A stretch of 64,000 bases of DNA from Pterobdella sp. o SKG-2022. Taxonomy: Eukaryota; Annelida; Clitellata; Hirudinida; Piscicolidae. Under the pieces are notes generated by a model. The model was given only the letters and a program-made list of their open reading frames with translations, searched no databases and was not told where the DNA came from. Location: the NCBI GenBank assembly GCA_964035795.1, contig OZ038320.1:12723076-12787075 (forward strand). The letters run 5' to 3'. This document shows, piece after piece, positions 32,901 through 42,569 of this stretch. A program made the translations under genes and the position numbers. How positions within the stretch are numbered: position 1 is the stretch's first letter; each line of letters starts with the position of its first letter.

Positions 32901-35900
32901 AATTGTTATTTTGAATAAAAATATTCCTTGATTTATCAATAAATTTACTTTTGATTTATAATAAGATTGAACTTACCAAAAGTTTTTTAAAAAACAATAA
33001 ATTCTTTCATAAAAGATTATTCTACGGTCGATAACATGTCCGCCATTGAAATAATTTGTTTCGAGATTGATTCTAGTCAAACAGCTCTCAACACGTTAAA
33101 AAGTAATGTGTTGAACTTAATAAAGTCTGAAAAACCCTCGGTTCCAAAAAAAAGAGGGCGAAAGCCGAAGACTATGATCACCTCATCTCCTTCACTTTTC
33201 TCGCCTACCACATTTTCTTTGACTACTTCTTATCCTTCAACTACTTTACTTTCTTTGACCACTACATTTACTTCAACTACCACATCTTCTTCAACCACTT
33301 CAATCTTTTCAACCACTACATCTCCTTCGACTGCCTCAATCTCTTCGACCACTACATCTCCTTCAACTAACTCTTCATCCCATGCAATAACTCCACACTT
33401 TTCAACAACTCCATCTTCTTCATCAATTTCAACTTCAACAACTATGACCACTTCTCCAACTTCATCCACAAGCATGGCATCATTTTCAACTTCTCCGTCT
33501 CCTGCTTCTACAACTACTTCATCTCTTAGTTTAATTAATAATTTTCCATCATTAATTTCACTAGAATCATTCTCACCAATCAATTCAATCACATCTACTC
33601 TTACTTCTAACTCACCTCAACTTACTTACAGCACTATTTTAAGTCAAAAAACAAGCACACCCTTTCTTCTCCACCCACTAACAAAATCTCACACTCACTC
33701 CCCCCCAACCAACATATAAACCATTCTATCAAGAAAACTCCACCTATAATTAAATATTTGACTAAAATTACTTCCACCACAGGTGAGACTCCAAGTGAGC
33801 TCTGCAGAAGATTGGTTTCATCCATTAACCTCTCTAAACAGACCTTTAAGTCTTAGCCCAAGCATGTTCGTGAGTCTACTGATGCCGTTGTCTGGGAAGC
33901 TGACTCTGCTGATTTACTCGAAGATGCCAAACTTTTTCTTTCCTCTCTTCCCAACATCCGCCTCCATGACCCAATTCTTTTAAACCCAACAATCACTGTT
34001 CTGGGTCTACCGACATGGGTTTCGGATAAAGAACTGGAGACCTCTCTCAATCTCCTCTTTCCATCTGCTCATCCCAGCGCTCTCCGTGCCTTCAGACCGA
34101 GGCCTAACGCACGAAATCCTCCTACCCGTGATTGGCTTATCCAAGTTCCAAGCACAGTTTTTCCCACGCTGATCAAGTCCAAGAATATACATCTCCCTTT
34201 TGGTAGATTTCCTTTCCACTCCCGTATTCACCCTACTAGATGTCTGAATTGCCAGACTTATGGCCATAATATATCTAAATGCCACAACCCTAGAGTATGT
34301 GAGCACTGTGGCAAAGACCATCCGTCTGACAACTGTTCTAGATCTTCTCCTCCCTTCTGTGTTCCCTGCTTTAAATCAAATCGCCCTTGTCATGACCATG
34401 TCACCACATCCTCTTTTTGTCCGGTGTATAAGCAACAAGTGCGACTTAAGATGGGTTGTACGGCCTGGCAATGAAGGCCTGCCTTACTCATGCACCCTCA
34501 AAATCCATTTTCTTCTGTGAAGTTTGGCCTTCTCAATCCCCGTTCCACTCGCAACAAATTCACTCTTATTTTGGACGAGATCTCCACTCACTCTTTCGAT
34601 ATCCTTGCACTGACTGAAACGTGGATCCCGGAAGATGCCGACAATGTCACAAAATACGACATTGTTCCCCCAGGTTACCATGTTCTACATTCTCATAGTT
34701 CTCGCGGAAAGCGCGGTGGTGGTATTTTTTTAATTTCCTCCAACTCCGTTAAACTGACAATTGTAAAATCTGAAATACACTCTTCTTTTGAAGCATTAAC
34801 TGCCCAAGCCTCTTTCCTAACACGTTCCTTAACCATTTCTGTTATTTACCGCCCTCCTAACTCAAGTAATTTTATTCGTGAACTCACAGCTCATCTTTAT
34901 TTTTTTTTTTCGACATTCAATCATTTCATAATGGCTGGAGATTTTAATACCCCTAATTGTCATCATCTTGATAATCCCCTTAATATTCTTTTGCGAAAGC
35001 ACGGTTTGACGCAGCATATTAACAATCCAACTCACAGGCTTGGCAATACTCTTGATCTTGTTATCACACTGGCTTTTCTCTCTCTCATCTTATTTTTGAT
35101 CCTGTCAGCGAAATTTTTGAATCTGATCATTTCCTTATTTCGTGCCGTCTTAACCTCGTACGGCCCCACCTTTCACCTCATCGTGTCACTTCTCGGTTTT
35201 TCAGGAATCTCAACTTGGCCGGCTTTGGAAAAGATGTCAATTTTATAAGCGATTTACTTATTAATTCTCCAATCTCTAAGGTCGATGACTTTTTTAGTTC
35301 TATGGACAAATTGTTCTTTTCGCTGATGGATTCTCATGCTCCTTTATGCAGTCATACTTTTCCCCCCAGCTTGCATTCACACTTTCATCTGTCTGAAAAT
35401 GCTTTCTCCGCCAAACGCCGAAGAAGGAAAATCGAGAGACAGATATCCAGTCTCCGAAAGCTTTGCGTGCAAGTCCCCGATGATCTTTTACAAAAATTCC
35501 GTATTTCACGTAAACTCGCCCGCGCCGCCATTAACAAGTCACGTGCTAATTTACTTAATCTGTCGCTATCTTCAGCGACACCTAACTCCAAAGCCTTTTG
35601 GAAAACGGCGAACTCCGTACTTCACAAGTCTCCTCCACGGACTTCTGCAGAATAGGATCTTTTTGTTGATAACTTTAGCACTTTTTTCAAGACTAAGATT
35701 GATTTGATTCATAGCTCGTTACCGATCATTAATCTTGCCCGTCAGCCTTCCTTAACTGACAGTGACCAATCAAATCTCTCATTTTTTCTCACCTCCTAGT
35801 GTTGACGAAATCATCAAATTGATCAATTCTCTCCCAAATAAATCTTCATCTTTAGATATAATCCCTGTTTTCCTGATGAAGCAGTTTTCCGGCATCTTCG

Positions 35901-38900
35901 CCTCTATTATATGCAAACTTTCTGCTCTTTTCTTTTCACAGGATACTTTTCCAACTTCATTCAAAACGGCGCAGGTAACCCCTTTACTAAAAAAATATAA
36001 CCTAGGCCCCATGCAACCATCCAATTATCGTCCAATTTCAAACCTCAGCACCATCTCAAAAATTTTAGAGAGGGTTGTTCTCAAGAGACTATCCTCTCAT
36101 GTTTCTGTACTGCATAACTTCAACCTTTTCCAGTCGGCGTATCGCTCTCATCACTCAACGGAAACTGCGCTTTTGGACATCACTGACAGCCTCCGCAATA
36201 TCTGTGCTACCGGGTCTGCGGCCGTCTTAGTGTCTTTAGATATTTCAGCAGCTTTTGACACCATTAATCATCCAAATATGCTGCATATCCTTGAAAACTA
36301 CTTTCACATTTTTGGCATTGCTTTATCCTGGTTTCAGTCCTATCTCTCCGAACACAAGCAATTTGCTAAAATAAGCTGCTCTTCTTCTACCCCTGTTTCC
36401 CTTCGTTTTGGTGTTCCTCAAGGTTCTGTTCTTGGGCCCATACTCTTTTCTCTTTATACTTCTCCTATTAGCGAGATCATACAGAAGCACGACGTTTTAT
36501 ATCATCAGTTTGCTGATGATATTACTCTCTTTACAGGCGCCTCTTACCTTGATCCTCATCCTAGCCTCACTAAGATATCTGAATGCATCATTGAGCTCAA
36601 TTTTTGGTTTTCTAACAATCACCTCATGTTGGATCCTAACAAAAGCAAAGTGATGTTTGTCGGCAGTCCCATACTCCTTTCCAAATCCAATCTTCCCACT
36701 GAAGTTATCTTTGACGGCACTACTCTTTCCGTAACGTCCAAACTGAAAATACTAGGTGTAACTCTTGATTCTAGACTCAACTTTACACACTTTGTCTTTT
36801 AGATCATACAAGCATCCAACTTTCATCTCCATGCGATCAGACAGGCACGCAACTTCCTACCCTTTGACACTGCCGTTGCTCTGTCATCTCTTTAGTTCTT
36901 TCAAGGATTGATTACTGTAACTCTCTTCTTTGTCGACTTTCGAACTGTCTTATTTCTAAGTTGCAATCTCTCCAAAATCGTGCTGCTGAAACCGTTCTTC
37001 AAGCCGACTACTATTCTTCACCTCGCACTTGTCTCGATCGCCTTCATTGGCTGCCGGTCGCTTTAAGAGCCCAGTTCAAGTTGCTATGGCTCACCACTAA
37101 CACCTTATATTTTAACCAGCCGGCTTATTTATATGACCGTCTTTCCATTAGACAGACTCCTGAGTCTCTCAGGTCTTCGAACTCTGGTTTATGGCTGCAT
37201 CAGCCTGTCTCTTCTAACTCTTTTTTATATCGCTCCTTCTCGCATATCGCCCCTCACTTATGGAACTCTCTTCCACTTAATATCCGTCTTTCACCTTCTC
37301 TTAAAATTTTTCGCAAGCGTTTAAAGACGCATCTTTATAACCAAATTTTTCTCTCATAGCCCTTCTGATTAGAGCAGCGCCTCTGCAGCAAACCTAGCTT
37401 GCAAACTGTGCGCCCTACAAATAATAAATAATAATAATAATCTAAATGGTGCTCCATTTTGAAGATTTGAAAAACCAAAATACTTGAGATTTAAATAAAA
37501 CATAAAATATATATAAAAAATTTTAATTTTTCATGATTCCCCTTTTTCACAAAACAAATAAAACTTTTGATAAATTTTAATGTTCAAGCTTCCATGAAAT
37601 TTGTAAGAATCAAACCCTACTTGAGCTCATTGGCTGGGCATCCTGTATTGCAGCTTTTTCTACACCTCAATTTCTCAACTTTAAATACAAATAAAGCATT
37701 ACGAATCTTTCATCAAATAATTTCTACCATCACATCACAAATTTTATTCAATTTTAGAGCAAAAATGAACCGATAAAACTGTTTATTAAAGTATCTACAA
37801 ATAGCCAATTGTTTTAAAAGGATTTATAGTTAAAACTTACTGCTTTGACAGACATCGACATCCCAGCACGACAATTTGTTTTCATACATACATCCCAGAT
37901 CGCATGAAGGGCCTTAAACAAAAGTTATAGCGTTTCTTTAAAAAACTTATTCCCAAACTTGTAACCAATAAAATAAAAATTTTCCAAACATTCCGTTGAT
38001 GATCTAAAAATTAAACTTTGCTTAAGTTTAAATTATATAAAATATATCCCACAAAAGTCAGCGTTATTTTCCACTTTCACTTGAATTGAAGCTGGGCTGT
38101 ATAGAACTTCATTCCAATTTATTGTGTCCATGAAACATAGTTTTTGGTTAGATACTATTTCGACTCCCCCTTTAAAGATTTCTGAAAAGTAATGTAGCTT
38201 CTGCATAAAAATTCAATATGTATTTTTAAATAATTCAATTGAAAAGTTCAATTATGCAAAGTTAATAATTCAATGTGCAATTCAAATATAATAAGCATTT
38301 TATCTCTTAGCATTTAAAGTACTTTTTGAAAAATTATATTTATAGCAAAAACACTGCGGTAGAGAAGGCGCTAATTTTCTTCTGACATTGAACCAAACCC
38401 ACTAACTTGATTAACTAAACTACAAGGGGCAACGTACTATAGTTATTAGTATTATGTTCTAAATATTCAATTGAAACTGTTCAAACAATTACTTTTTTTG
38501 TATACTTGATTTTGAGATGTTTTTAAACCAATTTCAGAAATGCATTAAAACATAAAAATTAAAAATTTAAATATCGACCTCTTAACTTAGGCATATAGAT
38601 TCTTTCAAGGTTTCCATTGTTGCCAACCCTGAAAGATAAGTTTCTGAACAAGTGAGATCCCCTGATTATTTTGAGGTTCTTCATACTCACATTGTTTGGG
38701 TATGAATTGAATTCCACTAGTACGTATCCTAACACCTAGAAATGTCGAATGTTATTCAAGAAAAATGAAAAAATTTGCTTCGAGATAAAGATTTTTTTCA
38801 GTTGGATCATAATTCTATTAACAATCAAATTTGTATGGAGTTAAAAGTTTATTTGTCTTCATGACTCTATCTGTGGAATTGCTATAAGAATTACATTAAC

Positions 38901-39857
38901 CCACATCCAACTTGAAATTTTAAGCTTTACATTTTTTATCAAAAAGATTATTTCTAAGTTATTTTTTGAAAAAGATTTTCTAAAAGTACTTCAAGCATAA
39001 AAATGAAAGGGTTTTAGATGTATTTAGTATTTATAAACAAGTTTTTTATAAATTTTATCATAATCAGATGAAAATTTAATTTTTTATATTCTTCAAAGAC
39101 ATTATGTATCAATGTTTTGTTAACTTTTTTTTAAAAATAGCTTCATAAAAACAAGCAATATTTTGATACTTTTTTTATTTTAAACTAAAATTTTCGACTA
39201 ATTCAACCTGTCATCATTCATTAGTCTTTTGAATTATTCCAAAATTGAATTTGTCGAAAAGTTTAATTGAATAAAAAAAGTATCAAAATATTGACTTTTT
39301 TGTGAAGTTTTTCGTATACTATTTTAATGCCTTTTGTTGAAAAACCCTTAAAAAAATCTATCGTTGCTTGTAAAATAAAGTTGAAACAAGTTTTCGTCTG
39401 TTGTATTTATTTCAAATATTATGTTCATTTTCAGTTTTTATTGACTGTGATGTGCAATGACAAGCACTTACCACCTTTAAACTTTGTTAAAGCTAGTTGA
39501 ACTCATATGTAAAGATATTAACGCTAGAAGATAAATGGTTAAAACAATAACTTCTATATATTTTTTAAAAAGACTCATATGTCTAATATTTGATTCAATA
39601 ACCTCTTCAATGTCGTCAAGGAAATCTATAACACCAGGTTTTTCGAGGTGAGTTATTTCTACATTAGTAGTCACAATATTACACCCCTTGTACATTTTTC
39701 TGTACGCCTGCATTCAATTATGAATTACATATTTTCTATTAAAGAATTGACATACTATATAATAAAACTTTTTATTGTTTAGTATTTCGTATTACCTCAT
39801 ACCGATCCAGTTTGATATGAGAAAGTAGAGTGAATTTATTGCTGGTCCCATGGCATC
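13616..39857 (-). CDS. EGFR: EGF receptor (ErbB-family) receptor tyrosine kinase, nearly complete
   Basis: About 45 minus-strand exons join in consistent phase from 39857 down to a TGA at 13616-13618, about 3.86 kb of coding sequence. Domain order is L1, furin-like cysteine-rich, L2, long second cysteine-rich region, juxtamembrane linker, one transmembrane helix, tyrosine kinase and tail with tyrosine motifs. That is the ErbB architecture, with the extra extracellular cysteine-rich part seen in invertebrate EGF receptors. It should be a plasma-membrane receptor that binds EGF-like ligands, dimerises and signals through Ras/MAPK. Key residues are present: [21 protein letters not shown]. The first exon here starts in phase 1 with a Cys-His-Gly-Thr-Ser-Asn-Lys stretch (human: CQGTSNK), so a signal-peptide exon upstream of 39.86 kb was not found. 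Three LINEs sit in its introns. Exon lists are given in the domain entries. Confidence 0.95.
15143..18955 (-). CDS. EGFR: EGFR homologue: tyrosine kinase domain exons
   Basis: Exons are 18842-18955, 18315-18378, 18000-18137, 17580-17662, 17274-17337, 16910-16998, 16582-16657, 16334-16388, 15875-15966 and 15143-15240. In order they carry the glycine loop [12 protein letters not shown], the ATP-binding lysine in VVVAIKVL, the C-helix [19 protein letters not shown], the catalytic loop [24 protein letters not shown] with an activation-loop Tyr ([10 protein letters not shown]), [30 protein letters not shown], and [20 protein letters not shown]. All catalytic residues are intact, so an active kinase is expected. 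For exon 16910-16998 the acceptor at 16999-17000 gives [16 protein letters not shown], which has the length of the human loop; a nearer AG would delete six residues. Confidence 0.96.
19203..21430 (-). mobile_element. Truncated non-LTR retrotransposon (CR1/jockey-like), family A fragment
   Basis: Minus-strand translations give an endonuclease piece ([20 protein letters not shown], 20884-21405) and reverse transcriptase pieces ([41 protein letters not shown]). The same segments occur in the plus-strand element at 33.0-37.4 kb at clearly high similarity, so both belong to one family. Here the frame is broken repeatedly by stops and shifts, ORF1 is absent, and the 3' end after the palm/thumb region is missing. 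It is a dead fragment. It lies in the EGFR intron between 18955 and 21703, in the same direction as the gene. Confidence 0.88.
21703..21946 (-). CDS. EGFR: EGFR homologue: transmembrane and inner juxtamembrane exons
   Basis: Exon 21859-21946 encodes [20 protein letters not shown] followed by GWVVMKRQR: one hydrophobic helix of about 23 residues and a basic stop-transfer signal. The acceptor must be the AAAAG before 21946, because the nearer CCAG would shift the helix out of frame. Exon 21703-21759 encodes 19 polar residues (KKLEAEMQ) of the intracellular juxtamembrane segment and ends in phase 0. The next exon lies 2.7 kb away, beyond a LINE fragment. Confidence 0.93.
22105..24807 (-). CDS. 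EGFR: EGFR homologue: second, extended cysteine-rich region and juxtamembrane linker
   Basis: Exons are 24718-24807, possibly 24431-24487, 24256-24344, 23961-24051, 23630-23737, 23308-23414, 23042-23135, 22724-22844, 22355-22520 and 22105-22223. Typical units are [64 protein letters not shown] and [11 protein letters not shown]. The number of Cys units exceeds vertebrate EGFR, as expected for invertebrate receptors with an added cysteine-rich domain. Exon 22355-22520 is an acidic, Tyr-rich linker containing NRTRRS (22400-22414 plus the preceding codon), a dibasic stretch. Exon 24431-24487 is uncertain: skipping it also keeps the frame. Confidence 0.9.
24431..24487 (-). CDS. Tentative EGFR exon in second cysteine-rich region
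   Basis: Between exons 24718-24807 and 24256-24344 the family usually has a C-x3-C unit that is otherwise absent. The minus strand here offers a strong GTATGT donor (after 24431) and an acceptor at 24488-24489, giving 57 nt in the needed phase and one Cys (QQFECSVKF). A better-looking acceptor, CTTTCAG with exon start 24474, gives the wrong phase. Joining 24718 directly to 24344 is also in frame. So this may be a weak, cassette or false exon. Confidence 0.35.
25292..30564 (-). CDS. EGFR: EGFR homologue: L2 domain exons
   Basis: Exons are 30456-30564, 30095-30202, 29769-29807, 29533-29615, 25470-25545 and 25292-25335. They read [82 protein letters not shown] and [13 protein letters not shown]. 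This follows human L2 (FKNCTSISGDLHIL, LKTVKEITGFLLIQ, NLEIIRG, LRSLKEISDG, NLCYANTINW). The second exon needs a GC donor at 30093-30094 to keep phase with NLKIIRG; the nearest GT at 30077-30078 breaks the frame. The donor of exon 29533-29615 could also be 3 nt further, adding one residue. A ~3.2-kb LINE separates 29533 from 25545. Confidence 0.9.
25709..28895 (-). mobile_element. Decayed ~3.2-kb non-LTR retrotransposon, family B (APE endonuclease + RT + zinc-finger)
   Basis: Reading the minus strand: an endonuclease start ([38 protein letters not shown]), more endonuclease ([20 protein letters not shown], 28169-28450), a linker with long Lys/Glu-rich open frame (27284-28114), reverse transcriptase ([45 protein letters not shown]) and a Cys-rich finger after it ([15 protein letters not shown]). 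A TAG precedes YADD, and several frameshifts separate the blocks, so it is inactive. The 3' end is a short ATG-type tandem repeat (plus-strand CATCATCATCATCAT near 25709-25723). Length and 3' microsatellite suggest an RTE-like single-ORF element; the clade is an inference. It is sense-oriented inside an EGFR intron. Confidence 0.9.
29077..29244. repeat. Fold-back element, ~71-bp arms with ~26-nt loop
   Basis: The segment 29077-29147 is the reverse complement of 29174-29244 with about a dozen mismatches. Shared landmarks are CATCGATTGAGGATTCATAC in the left arm and GTATGAATCTTCAATTGATG in the right. The inner part (TTTTCGAGAAGTATAACCTC) is one copy of a motif found at several other places in the window. 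Its divergence suggests an older hairpin than the one at 7.1 kb. It lies in an EGFR intron between the family-B LINE and exon 29533-29615. Confidence 0.75.
30740..30814 (-). ncRNA. tRNA-like sequence (tRNA pseudogene or SINE head)
   Basis: On the minus strand a 75-nt unit starts TCGGACC and ends GGGCCGA, which pair at six of seven positions as an acceptor stem. It contains a good A-box/D-arm (TTAGCTCAATGGTAGAGC) and a B-box-like segment (GGGCTCGATCTCG). The anticodon stem pairs poorly (CATAAAACTAATTATCTG), and the linker after the acceptor is three bases too long, so a functional tRNA is unlikely. It sits in the EGFR intron between 30564 and 31001, just beside a 37-bp tandem repeat, which would suit a tRNA-derived SINE. 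It was not matched to any known SINE. Confidence 0.5.
30863..30973. repeat. 37-bp tandem repeat, three copies
   Basis: Three adjacent 37-bp units begin AGTATAAAAA, AGTTTAGGAA and AGTATAGAAA and share an ATTACTTCAAATACACTTG-type core. The copies differ at a handful of positions. The array directly adjoins the tRNA-like sequence and ends about 27 bp below the EGFR exon 31001-31063. Confidence 0.8.
31001..37678 (-). CDS. EGFR: EGFR homologue: first furin-like cysteine-rich region exons
   Basis: Exons are 37621-37678, 32315-32375, 31941-32025, 31533-31589, 31403-31441 and 31001-31063. Cysteine spacing is typical: [70 protein letters not shown], and [12 protein letters not shown]. The YDPVTMRQ segment and the NPAGRYS segment match the human YNPTTYQ and NPEGKYS around the dimerisation arm, so the arm region is present. 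The intron between 37621 and 32375 holds a ~4.4-kb LINE in the opposite orientation. Exons are only 39-85 nt, and all phases join. Confidence 0.93.
33036..37442 (+). mobile_element. Nearly full-length non-LTR retrotransposon (CR1/L2-like), family A
   Basis: ORF1 starts at 33036 ([19 protein letters not shown]) with a basic KKRGRKPK patch and a long Ser/Thr-rich tract, then shifts frame. An open frame from about 33858 to 34472 holds gag-like zinc knuckles [14 protein letters not shown] and [16 protein letters not shown]2 begins near 34490 with endonuclease motifs ([39 protein letters not shown]). Reverse transcriptase follows ([72 protein letters not shown]). Its C-terminus [15 protein letters not shown] ... 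[13 protein letters not shown] is typical of the CR1/L2 group. It ends at 37359 with a TAA/AAT microsatellite tail at 37420-37440. Stops and frameshifts show it is inactive. It is antisense to the EGFR gene. Confidence 0.92.
37841..39857 (-). CDS. EGFR: EGFR homologue: receptor L1 domain exons
   Basis: Exons are 39796-39857, 39603-39707, 38579-38735, 38053-38181 and 37841-37912. They read [20 protein letters not shown], then [53 protein letters not shown] and DFCPSCDLGC. These follow the human EGFR L1 domain motif by motif (GTSNKLTQLG, NCEVVLGNLEIT, EVAGYVLIAL, LQIIRG, LCNVESIQW). Splice phases agree at every join. The last exon starts the first cysteine-rich region. The L1 domain contributes half of the ligand pocket in the family. 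I inferred the boundaries from consensus splice sites; each exon length equals what the phase requires. Confidence 0.93.
38736..39602 (-). other. EGFR intron between L1 exons
   Basis: AT-rich intron without another recognised exon. It is bounded by a GT donor at 39602-39601 and an AG acceptor at 38737-38736. No repeat family was identified. Confidence 0.6.
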
Positions 39858-42569
39858 CTGTGATGATAGTTCATGTACTTATCTATATTCTTCATAGTTT
39901 GAACAAAAATTTTAAAAAATTGTCTATAAATATATAATTTAAGTTGTTATAAATCTAAATGAAATAATAATAATCAGTTTACTTTTTCTTTCAGAAACAG
40001 CTAGTTCTACTAAAAGAACCAAAATGAAGAAATATTTTGGCATATTTTTTGGGCTGTTGGTCGTTCTAGAATAGTTTTTTTTCAAGACACTTATCCAGCT
40101 TATAAATAATTATTTTTCAGTTTAATAGCAAACTTCCCAAAAATTTAAATTCATCCTTGAATATGATTATTTCAAAATTGAAAATTAAAAACAGCCAACA
40201 GTTTTAATCGTTTTTTGAGATTAACCTATATCAATTCGTATTAAATTTTATACGCCAAAACTTTGTCAACAGAATGAGTTCATTCACAAGAAAATCATCT
40301 ATCTTTTATTTTTGTTTCAACATACTTATACTGGCTTAGCTGCCGGAAAGTTAATTGCCTCTAATAATTTGCTCATATCCTTGTTATTATCATGAATCAA
40401 TTTGTGGCTCTTAAAATGAATAGGATGGAAGATTAAAATTTAAATTTCCTAATTTATGAAAAATTTATTTTATATAAGCCTTGGCTTTAGTCTTATATCA
40501 AAATTGTCAAGTTTTATTAAATTAATGTGTTTTTTACAAATATGCTAACTTCCTTGGACCCTTTATTTTTGCAAACCTCACAAGGATTTTTATTTTTTGA
40601 CACATTTGTTGTATACATTTTTCGAGATGAACCAGTATAAGAACCTTAAAAAAAAGTATTGCACAGGGTAGCTATAATAATGAGATAATTAGCATAATTC
40701 GACCATAGACGAAAATTAATGTTTGTTTAGAAATAATTATAACCATGATTGCAGAAGTTGGTTTGTTATGAATTTTGGATCACTGTTCAATGTTTTTTTT
40801 TCAAGTTGAAAAATTTTCATTGAATGAACTTACATTATCTTTTACTTGATAAAAAATTATGGAAACTTTTGTAATTTGAATAAAAATAGTTAGATTAACA
40901 TTAATATTGGCAGTATATATTATAAAAATATATAACAAATTTACGCTAAATAAATCTTTGACTTTATTTATATTTTTAATTTCATCAGTCAATGATTTGG
41001 ACTACAAAAACCTATGACAAAAACTAAAACATATTGAAGTCGTATGTTGAAGTTCTCAAACGTGTTGCAAGGCGGATGTACGTATGACAAAAGCGCTAAT
41101 TGAATAATTTCTCTAATAACGTTGATCAAATCAAATTTCATCAAAGCAGTGCATAAAATTTTCTACTTGACTTTTATTATAAATTACAGATGCCAAATCA
41201 AACGTGGAACAGAACACTTAAATTCTGAAGGTTTTCTTAAAAAAGACCTTGTTGTAAGTTTATGAAAAAGTAGGTATAAGTTTTCATATCTTCATATCCA
41301 TGAAATGTTGATTTTGAATATAATTGAAAAGCGAATAATGATGTCAACTCTTAATTATTTTTTTACACGATCTGAACATTCATTCTGTTTTTAAAACGAA
41401 TTAACTACAATTAATTAAGCTTAACGTAACTTTTGTGCATATCAACATTAAGTAGATTCAAAGCATACATAATTTTGACTCATTTTCAGGTGAAAATAAA
41501 TACTTAAATAGTTGATACATAGAAAACTTAACGAGGCTATAGTTTATTAAGCTTGAAAAAATCATAATATTATTCGCTTTAGCTACCTGAATAAACTCAG
41601 TTTTGATAAATTCAATAGAAAAATTATAATTTTATTTTTAAATAAGTTTGGTAATTCTCAAAATAATTCATTGTTTCAATTAAAAAATTTAAAATTACTT
41701 TTAATTTTTTTCTTGGTAAGTTAATTTATACTTTTTATTATATATACAGTTAGTTTTTCATACATCAAGTGTTTTTTCAAAAATTTTTTTTTTTTTAAAA
41801 AACTTATATTTTTGAAAAATTCATACTATAATCAATATTTATATTTTAGAAATGTTGATGAAACTATGGTTTGAATACTTTTCATGAAATCAAATTGAGC
41901 AAAAAAAGAAAAAAAAACAAAAGAGAAATTATCTCTAAAGTATGTAGAGTTACATTATCTCTTCATTTTTTTTATTTTACAACATTTGAAATTTCTCGAT
42001 CATTGCTCTCTTTTTGAAAAATAGAAAAATTTTTTTTTAAAAAGTGTTGAAAAACGCATAAAAAATTAAAAAAATTGTTTCAGTCATTTTATTATATCTG
42101 CAGCATTTTGGCCCTCAAACCGTCATATGATCCACAGTGACAGCTAGTAGGTATCAGACGTTTAACTCGAAGAAGCATCAAAAAGTGTGGCACATTAGTT
42201 AAGTAGGAACTTAAGGTATGAAAAGGGAGGTAAAAGGTGTTTCCCCTTATTATCTTATTTATATTATTCTTGGAAAAAATTGAGAATTAATAGAAAAAGT
42301 GTTGCTGCTCTGTTTTAGTAAGTAGTAATAGACCATTTAGAAAGCGCTTTACCATGGCGTTCAAGAGTTTTGAAAAATTTTAATATGCCAATAAATAAAT
42401 GAAAATGAACAGAATTACTCAAAATTTCAGCATAGAATTACTTATGTTGCGGCAAGTGATACTTTTTGAATTTTCATACATTTTCAAATACAATAACGAA
42501 TATGATTATAGCGGCATTAACTCCAAGAGTTTCTAGGCCACTCAATTATATATATAAAAAAACTAAAAA

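Noticed and set aside
33230..33592. Minus-strand acidic open frame of 120 residues
   Set aside because: It is the antisense of the Ser/Thr-rich tract of LINE ORF1.
40031..40074. Plus-strand mini-frame MKKYFGIFFGLLVVLE resembling a signal peptide
   Set aside because: It is on the wrong strand for the EGFR gene, ends in a stop after 16 codons and has no donor; probably chance in T-rich DNA.
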